Assembly (NCBI GenBank): GCA_902772935.1
Contig: CACYCR010000146.1
Coordinates: forward strand, 1-38,046
Reading direction: 5' to 3'
DNA: 38,046 nt
Source of the DNA: Oscillospiraceae bacterium
GTDB taxonomy: Bacteria; Bacillota; Clostridia; Oscillospirales; Acutalibacteraceae
The notes beneath the pieces were generated by a model, which was not told where the DNA came from, ran no database searches, and saw only the letters and a list, made by a program, of their open reading frames with translations. The position numbers were made by a program, and so were the translations under genes. Positions 32,836 to 38,046 of the stretch are shown in pieces (the first letter of the stretch is position 1; every line of letters starts with the position of its first letter).

Positions 32836-34647
32836 TTGGCAGTACCCAAAGAAAACATCCGAAACTTTTCGATCATTGCGCACATCGACCACGGCAAGTC
32901 GACCCTTGCCGACCGGCTGCTGGAGCTGACCGATTCCGTTGCAATCCGTGACATGACCGCGCAGTTGCTCGACGACATGGAGTTGGAACGCGAGCGCGGC
33001 ATCACGATCAAGGCGCACGCCGTTAAACTCAACTACAAGGCGAAGGACGGGCAGATGTACGAGCTGAACCTGATCGACACGCCGGGGCATGTGGACTTCA
33101 ACTATGAGGTCTCGCGTTCGCTTGCCGCGTGTGAAGGTGCTCTGCTGGTTGTGGACGCTTCGCAGGGCATCGAGGCGCAGACCCTCGCCAACACTTATCT
33201 TGCCTTGGACCATAATCTGGAGCTGGTGCCGGTCATCAACAAGATTGACCTGCCGGCGGCGGACCCGGAGCGCGTTGCCGCCGAGGTGGAGGACGTGATC
33301 GGGCTGGATTGCTCCAATGCGCCGCGCGTCAGTGCCAAGACGGGGGAAAACGTTGAGCAGGTGCTCGAGCGCATTGTGGAAGACATTCCGGCGCCCGAGG
33401 CGAACGACGACGCCCCCTTGCGCGCGCTGATTTTTGACTCTGTTTACGATAACTATAAAGGCGTCATTGTTTACGTCCGCGTGATGGAGGGGACGCTCAA
33501 AGCGGGCGAAACGATGCGGATGATGGCAACGGGTGCGCAGTTCAACGTCGTTGAAGTCGGTTATATGCGTGCGACCTCCATGGAGCCGTGTGCAGAGCTT
33601 TCCGCCGGCGAAGTCGGTTATATCACCGCCTCAATCAAGACGGTCCGCGATGCGAAGGTCGGCGACACGGTGACAAAGGTGCAGCGTCCGGCGTCGGAAC
33701 CGCTGCCCGGGTACCGCAAGGTCAACCCGATGGTGTTCTGCGGTGTGTACCCGGCGGACGGTGCGGACTACGAGGCGCTGCGCGACGCGCTGGAAAAGCT
33801 GCAGCTCAACGACGCGTCGCTGTCCTATGAGCCGGAAACATCCGGTGCGCTGGGCTTCGGCTTTCGCTGCGGCTTCCTCGGTCTGCTGCACCTGGAGATC
33901 ATTCAGGAGCGCCTGGAGCGCGAATACCAGCTCGACCTTGTGACCACGGTGCCGAGCGTCATCTATAAGATCCACCTGCGTGACGGCTCTGTTGTCGAGG
34001 TGGACAACCCGACGCATTACCCCGACCCGGGCGACATTGACTTCGCCGAAGAGCCGGTCACGAATGCGCACATCTATTCGCCGCCGGATTATGTCGGCGC
34101 GATCATGGATTTGTGCCAGGATCGCCGCGGCGTCTTCAAGGACATGACCTATCTGTCGAAGGACCGCGTGGATATTCACTATCTGCTGCCGCTCAACGAG
34201 ATCATCTATGACTTTTTCGACGTGCTGAAATCCCGCACGCGCGGCTATGCGTCATTCGATTATGAGATTGCGGACTATCAGCGGTCGGATTTGCAGAAGC
34301 TCGACGTGCTGCTCAACGGCGACGTGATTGACGCTTTGAGCTTCATCATCCATTCCGATAAGGCCATGGCGCGTGCCCGCCGCATCGCGGAGCGCCTCAA
34401 GGAGACCATCCCGCGTCAGATGTTCGAGATCCCGATCCAGATCGCCATCGGCAGCAAGGTCATTGCCCGCGAGACGGTCAAGGCGATGCGCAAGGACGTG
34501 CTTGCGAAATGTTACGGCGGCGACATCACCCGCAAAAAGAAGCTGCTTGAAAAGCAGAAGGAAGGCAAAAAGCGCATGCGCCAGTTCGGTACCGTGGAGG
34601 TGCCGCAGGAGGCGTTCATGGCTGTGCTCAAGCTGGAAGAAAACTGA
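32836..34647 (+). CDS. lepA: LepA (elongation factor 4)
   Basis: A 603-residue ribosome-associated GTPase. The G motifs are intact: AHIDHGKST (15-23), [18 protein letters not shown] (about 80), [10 protein letters not shown]. The EF-G-like domains II, III and V follow, and then the LepA-specific C-terminal domain ([29 protein letters not shown] and the [16 protein letters not shown] tail). LepA binds stalled ribosomes and helps 30S maturation or back-translocation under stress. The start is taken as TTG 32836, giving [20 protein letters not shown] as in other LepA proteins, with GAGGTGAT 6 nt upstream; GTG 32827 lies within that site. The hemW start overlaps the stop codon. Confidence 0.95.
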   Translation: MAVPKENIRNFSIIAHIDHGKSTLADRLLELTDSVAIRDMTAQLLDDMELERERGITIKAHAVKLNYKAKDGQMYELNLIDTPGHVDFNYEVSRSLAACEGALLVVDASQGIEAQTLANTYLALDHNLELVPVINKIDLPAADPERVAAEVEDVIGLDCSNAPRVSAKTGENVEQVLERIVEDIPAPEANDDAPLRALIFDSVYDNYKGVIVYVRVMEGTLKAGETMRMMATGAQFNVVEVGYMRATSMEPCAELSAGEVGYITASIKTVRDAKVGDTVTKVQRPASEPLPGYRKVNPMVFCGVYPADGADYEALRDALEKLQLNDASLSYEPETSGALGFGFRCGFLGLLHLEIIQERLEREYQLDLVTTVPSVIYKIHLRDGSVVEVDNPTHYPDPGDIDFAEEPVTNAHIYSPPDYVGAIMDLCQDRRGVFKDMTYLSKDRVDIHYLLPLNEIIYDFFDVLKSRTRGYASFDYEIADYQRSDLQKLDVLLNGDVIDALSFIIHSDKAMARARRIAERLKETIPRQMFEIPIQIAIGSKVIARETVKAMRKDVLAKCYGGDITRKKKLLEKQKEGKKRMRQFGTVEVPQEAFMAVLKLEEN

Positions 34648-35750
34648 TGCGCGGCCTGTATTTGCACATCCCGTTCTGCCAAAAAAAGTGCGGCTACTGC
34701 GACTTTTATTCGTTCTGTCCGGCCGACGGCCAGATGGATGCGTACCGCGATGCGCTTTGCCGCAGTGTGAACGACTGGGCAGGGGACTGCACGGAAGATT
34801 TTGATACGGTTTATTTCGGCGGCGGCACCCCGTCGTTCTTCGGCGGTGAGCGCCTGTCTGCGGTGCTGCGTGCGGTGCGCACGGTGCTGCCGTTGACGGC
34901 GGACGCGCAGATCACCGTGGAATGTAACCCCGGGTCCGTCAGTGACCGCCTGACCGAGACATTGGCAGCGGCCGGGGTGAACCGGGTGTCGATGGGCGTG
35001 CAGTCCGCGCTGGAAAGCGAACGCCGCCTGCTCGGCAGAGCATCCGACCGCAAGCAGGTGGAAGCGGCCATTGCCGCCTGCCGCAAAGCAGGGATCGACA
35101 ACCTGTCGCTGGATCTCATGCTCGGCATCCCGGCGCAGACAACCGCGTCGCTGGACGAAAGCCTGCGGTTTCTGCTGGACACAGGCGTACCGCACATCAG
35201 CGCCTATCTGCTGAAACTGGAAGCGGGGACGCCGCTCGCAAAGGAAAAGGACACGCTGCCGCTGCCGGATGAGGACACGGTCTGCGACTTTTATCTGCGG
35301 ACGGTGAAGACCCTCGCGCAGCACGGACTGCCGCAGTACGAGGTGTCGAATTTTGCGCGTCCCGGCTTTGAAAGCCGCCACAACCTGCATTACTGGCGCG
35401 ACGAGGAGTACCTCGGGCTCGGCCCGGCGGCGCACTCCTTTTTCGGCGGCAAGCGCTTTTACTATCCACGCGACTTCGCTGCGTTTTTACGCGGCGACGC
35501 GCCCGTCCCCGACGGCGACGGCGGTGACAAAGAAGAGTTCTGCATGCTGCGCCTGCGGCTGACAGAGGGGCTTTCCGACAATGCGTTCTTTGCTCGTTTC
35601 GGTACGCATCTGCCGAAGGCGCTGTTTGCCCGGGCAAAACAGCTTGCGCCGCACGGCCTGCTGACGGTGTCCGGCGACACGATTGCACTGACGCCGCAGG
35701 GCTTTCTGCTGTCGAACCGCGTGATCGGGGAACTGGTGGATACGCTGTGA
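34647..35750 (+). CDS. hemW: HemW, radical SAM heme chaperone
   Basis: A 367-residue radical SAM protein. The 4Fe-4S motif is C11-QKK-C15-GY-C18-DFYSF, followed by VYFGGGTPSFF, ITVECNPGSV and the C-terminal HemW domain (HYWRDEEYLGLGPAAHSF). This family was long annotated as oxygen-independent coproporphyrinogen oxidase, but HemW is now known as a heme-binding chaperone that delivers heme to respiratory enzymes. The pair lepA-hemW is widespread in Firmicutes. ATG 34647 overlaps the lepA stop (TGATG), so the genes are coupled. Confidence 0.93.
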   Translation: MRGLYLHIPFCQKKCGYCDFYSFCPADGQMDAYRDALCRSVNDWAGDCTEDFDTVYFGGGTPSFFGGERLSAVLRAVRTVLPLTADAQITVECNPGSVSDRLTETLAAAGVNRVSMGVQSALESERRLLGRASDRKQVEAAIAACRKAGIDNLSLDLMLGIPAQTTASLDESLRFLLDTGVPHISAYLLKLEAGTPLAKEKDTLPLPDEDTVCDFYLRTVKTLAQHGLPQYEVSNFARPGFESRHNLHYWRDEEYLGLGPAAHSFFGGKRFYYPRDFAAFLRGDAPVPDGDGGDKEEFCMLRLRLTEGLSDNAFFARFGTHLPKALFARAKQLAPHGLLTVSGDTIALTPQGFLLSNRVIGELVDTL

Positions 35751-35809
35751 GAAAGGGAATCGGAAAGTACGCGGCGGGGCATCTTATATTGTCAGTGAGG
35801 ATTGTACAG

Positions 35810-36139
35810 ATGAAAACAGTTATCTATAACAAGCTTGTCCGTGACCGGATCCCACAGATCATTGAAGAAAACGGGCAGCTTTGTGAAACCGAGATTCTTT
35901 CTCCGGAACGGTATTTGAAAATGCTTGACGCCAAGCTTGATGAAGAACTGGCGGAGTATCACCAGGATCCGTCGGTTGAAGAACTGGCTGATCTGCTCGA
36001 AGTCATCTACGCTGCTGCGGCAGCCAGAGGCTATTCGCCCGACGTGTTGGACCGTGTCCGTGCGGAAAAAGCAAACCGGCGCGGACGCTTCGAAAAGCGG
36101 ATTCAATTAAAGCGTGTCATTTCCCCCGATGAAGGATAA
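35810..36139 (+). CDS. MazG/HisE-like NTP pyrophosphohydrolase (COG4997 type)
   Basis: A 109-residue all-alpha protein beginning MKTVIYNKLVRDRIPQIIEE, the hallmark of the COG4997 'phosphoribosyl-ATP pyrophosphohydrolase-like' family. The metal-binding pattern ExxE...ExxD is present (E46-x2-E49, then E58-x2-D61 in EELADLLEVIY). Such enzymes hydrolyse non-canonical or specific nucleoside triphosphates to monophosphates; the true substrate is unknown, and there is no histidine gene nearby. GTGAGG lies 10 nt before ATG 35810. The longer frame starting inside hemW (35747) gives an untypical N-terminus and is rejected. Confidence 0.88.
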   Translation: MKTVIYNKLVRDRIPQIIEENGQLCETEILSPERYLKMLDAKLDEELAEYHQDPSVEELADLLEVIYAAAAARGYSPDVLDRVRAEKANRRGRFEKRIQLKRVISPDEG

Positions 36140-36202
36140 CTGCAAAATGGCGCAGGCGTTACCTCACATTTTTTTGCACTACTGTTCAGAAAGGACGCAT
36201 CT

Positions 36203-36514
36203 ATGACGGATCTGCTGGAAGTACTCATGATTCTTTGTTTCGGCCTGTCGTGGCCGATCTCCATTGCAAAATCTTACCGTTCCCGTACCGCCAAAGGCAA
36301 GAGCCTGTTCTTTGAGGTGTTCATCTGGATCGGGTATATTTTCGGCCTTGCACGCAAGTGCATTCTGTTTGCGCAGGCCGAGGATCCGCACGCGCTCGGC
36401 TGGCTGTTTTATCTTGCCGGTGCGTTCTATCTGCTCAACCTCGTTGAGATTACGATCGACATGGCCCTGTACTTCCGCAACCGACGGTTGGACCGAAACG
36501 CAAACAACAAATAA
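36203..36514 (+). CDS. small PQ-loop-like membrane protein
   Basis: A 103-residue protein with three predicted membrane helices (about 5-23, 38-55, 64-90). The first helix contains CFGLSWPISIAKSYRSRTAKGKS, a proline-containing turn followed by a basic stretch as in PQ-loop/SemiSWEET-type small transporters. The remaining pattern (FFEVFIWIGYIFGLARK) fits the same three-helix bundle. SemiSWEETs dimerise to carry sugars; substrate and identity here are inferred. AAAGGACG lies before ATG 36203. The patatin gene follows 55 bp later on the same strand. Confidence 0.75.
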   Translation: MTDLLEVLMILCFGLSWPISIAKSYRSRTAKGKSLFFEVFIWIGYIFGLARKCILFAQAEDPHALGWLFYLAGAFYLLNLVEITIDMALYFRNRRLDRNANNK

Positions 36515-36569
36515 GATTTCGACATAACACAAGGCAATTGTTTCTTTGTTTTACTCCCAGGAGGTTTAT

Positions 36570-37679
36570 ATGAAACCATACGGACTCGTACTTGCCGGCG
36601 GCGGCGGAAAGGGCGCCTATCAGGTTGGCGCGTGGAAAGCCATGCGCGAAATCGGCGTGACCTTTAACGCTGTGGCAGGTGTTTCCATCGGTGCGCTCAA
36701 CGGCGCACTGTTTGTACAGAATGATTTTTCTTTGACCGAAGCGCTGTGGGACAGCATTTCGGTTGATAAAGGTGTGAATATCACCGCACCGCTGCCGGAC
36801 CCGGAGAACCTGTTCAGCCGGAAAAACTGGGGCGTGCTGCTGCGCGAATTCATGAAAAACGGCGGCTTTGACGCCTCCCCCGCGCAGGCGTTCTTTGCAA
36901 AATATATCGACGAAGACAAGATTCGCAAAGCCCATATCCCTTTCGGTATTGTCACCGTGCAGCGCCGCGAGGACGGCATGGAGGGACTGGAGCTGTTTTT
37001 GTCCGACATTCCCGAGGGGAAGCTGCTCGATTACCTGTTTGCCTCGGCGAGCGTACCGCTGGCGAACAACATCGGCCCGGAAGGGGAGCGCTTTCTGGAC
37101 GGCGGCCTGTATGACAATACGCCGGTCAGTATGCTGCGGCGCAGCGGCTTCAACCGCATCGTTGTCATCGACATCGCCAACATCAAGGGCGTGAACCACA
37201 ACCTCGATTTTCAGAACTGCGAGGTGATCTACATCCGCCCCTACGAGATTGACGACCTCGGTGCTGCGTTCGATTTCAGCAAGGAGACCAACGCCCGCCG
37301 GATGCAGTTCGGGTACCTCGACGCAAAAAAGGCGTTCTCCTATCTGCTCGGCAAGATCTATTACTTCCCGCCGGCGGTGTTCCGCGGCATGGTAAAAAAA
37401 TACGGCTTCCGCGCGGTGGAACAGATGGAGGACCTGGCGTACCGGCTGCACCTCGAGCGGCTGCAGGTCTATGACGAAGCGACGTTCCTGACCGCGCTCA
37501 AGGCGGCCTTTGATGCCATGAAAGCAGACGAAAACGAAAAGCTGCGACAGCAGGAGGAACGCGATTTCCTGACCGATGAGAGCCGTCTGAGCACGTTTTT
37601 GCGCCGGTTTGTCATCCGGAAAAACGACGGCGATTTCAGTGAGGCGATTGCGGTGCTCGACGCTTTTGCCGCGCAATGA
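36570..37679 (+). CDS. patatin-like phospholipase
   Basis: A 369-residue lipid acyl hydrolase. It starts MKPYGLVLAGGGGKGAYQVG, where G10-G13 and K14 form the oxyanion hole. The nucleophile elbow G37-V-S39-I-G41 and the D177-G-G of FLDGGLYDNTPV complete the Ser-Asp dyad. The C-terminal third is helical with charged stretches (KADENEKLRQQEERDFLT). No signal peptide is present, so it is probably cytoplasmic or peripheral, like the YchK/RssA group; it may act on membrane lipids or be secreted otherwise. CAGGAGG precedes ATG 36570. A perfect terminator follows the stop. Confidence 0.92.
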   Translation: MKPYGLVLAGGGGKGAYQVGAWKAMREIGVTFNAVAGVSIGALNGALFVQNDFSLTEALWDSISVDKGVNITAPLPDPENLFSRKNWGVLLREFMKNGGFDASPAQAFFAKYIDEDKIRKAHIPFGIVTVQRREDGMEGLELFLSDIPEGKLLDYLFASASVPLANNIGPEGERFLDGGLYDNTPVSMLRRSGFNRIVVIDIANIKGVNHNLDFQNCEVIYIRPYEIDDLGAAFDFSKETNARRMQFGYLDAKKAFSYLLGKIYYFPPAVFRGMVKKYGFRAVEQMEDLAYRLHLERLQVYDEATFLTALKAAFDAMKADENEKLRQQEERDFLTDESRLSTFLRRFVIRKNDGDFSEAIAVLDAFAAQ

Positions 37680-37692
37680 GATGAGAGACAAC

Positions 37693-37730
37693 AGCAGCGG
37701 TCGCGCAGGGTATGCGGCCGCTGCTTTTTT
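37693..37730 (+). terminator. terminator of the patatin gene
   Basis: Stem AGCAGCGG (37693-37700) with CCGCTGCT (37718-37725), inner CGC pairs, and TTTTTT to 37730. Confidence 0.85.
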
Positions 37731-37742
37731 ATGCGGCGGTAT

Positions 37743-37847
37743 CGGCGGGGACGCGCCCCGGGCACGACTGCGTCGTGCCGGGCGCGGCTGCAGGCAGCCG
37801 CGCTGCTGCGCTTTAGCGCAGACGGGGCGCGCGTGCCCTTTTCGCCG
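37743..37847 (+). repeat. cloverleaf element copy 5 (four-way-junction repeat)
   Basis: Closing stem CGCGCCCC (37752-37759) with GGGGCGCG (37824-37831), extended by CGGCG/CGCCG (37743-37747, 37843-37847). Inside: arm 1 GGCACGAC-TGC-GTCGTGCC (37761-37779), arm 2 CGGCTGC-AG-GCAGCCG (37785-37800), arm 3 CTGCGC-TTTA-GCGCAG (37806-37821). It sits 13 bp after the patatin terminator. Confidence 0.82.
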
Positions 37848-37895
37848 GCGGAAAACGGGGAGGCACCTTGCCGCGTACCGGATGCAAAAAGGAAG

Positions 37896-37925
37896 AAAGG
37901 CACAGGTTATCCCGTGCCTTTCACT
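37896..37925. terminator. hairpin with A and T flanks
   Basis: AAAGGCAC (37896-37903) pairs with GTGCCTTT (37914-37921); T-rich sequence follows. It occupies the same place relative to module B copy 2 as the GGTACGG hairpin does to module B copy 1. Confidence 0.65.
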
Positions 37926-37975
37926 TTTAACTTTTCGTTTTCTTTTCGGTCTTCGCAATAAAGATTGGACATTTT

Positions 37976-38046
37976 GATGAAGACGGCGGTTTGTTCGCCC
38001 GACAGGCGACCGCCGGGTCGTCGAGGGCGAAAAACCGTCGAGAAAA
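37976..38046 (+). repeat. structured repeat module B, copy 2 (reaches window end)
   Basis: Same long hairpin as 15418-15488: CGGTTT/AAACCG base, TTCGCCC/GGGCGAA middle, GGCGACC/GGTCGTC top. The element may continue past the window. The spacer 37847-37976 otherwise holds only the hairpin at 37896 and a T-rich stretch. Confidence 0.75.

Overview
The window looks like a chromosomal segment of a Gram-positive, low-oxygen member of the Clostridia. A moderately GC-rich, probably gut-dwelling Oscillospiraceae/Ruminococcaceae-type bacterium is the best guess, and the genus is not determined. The evidence is the gene set (CtsR-McsA-McsB-ClpC class III stress operon, LytR-CpsA-Psr protein, ZapA, xanthine phosphoribosyltransferase, BMP-type nucleoside ABC transporter, LepA-HemW pair), strong GGAGG ribosome binding sites, TTG/GTG starts, TTGACA-17-TATAAT promoters and many short rho-independent terminators. 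No tRNA, rRNA, CRISPR array, transposase or phage gene was seen.

Layout. 1-2103: end of an unrecognised propeller-like gene, a bacterial RyR-domain protein, a DUF1292 acidic protein and a multi-pass membrane protein. 2296-4736: LCP cell-wall ligase overlapping an RlmD-type rRNA methyltransferase, followed by an in-frame relic of a lost C-terminal tail. 4827-6793: an A+T-rich insert with a membrane-anchored Mrr-type nuclease carrying an FtsK-gamma-like domain, then a GNAT acetyltransferase. 6878-10921: MBL hydrolase, small unknown protein, large iron-sulfur flavoprotein. 11019-18293: SGNH hydrolase, YitT transporter, chagasin-like protease inhibitor, membrane protein plus lipoprotein, AqpZ-type aquaporin, a tiny Cys/Gly-rich protein and a secreted propeller. 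18425-23304: ctsR-mcsA-mcsB-clpC with CtsR operators around the promoter. 23532-26525 (minus): zapA, U32 peptidase-like hydroxylase and dCMP deaminase as one operon. 26844-32553: xpt and a complete nucleoside-type ABC importer. 32836-37679: lepA-hemW, a MazG-like pyrophosphohydrolase, a PQ-loop protein and a patatin-like phospholipase.

The most unusual feature is non-coding. Five intergenic spacers hold a GC-rich element of about 90-120 bp that folds, on paper, into a four-way junction: one long closing stem and three hairpin arms. The arms keep their order and shape while their bases change in compensating pairs, and every copy lies just beyond the 3' end of a gene, usually after a terminator. 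Two of the five copies (15193-15283 and 37743-37847) are followed within 50-150 bp by a second structured repeat module of about 70 bp, which also shows compensating changes between copies. These elements are the best candidate here for something undescribed.
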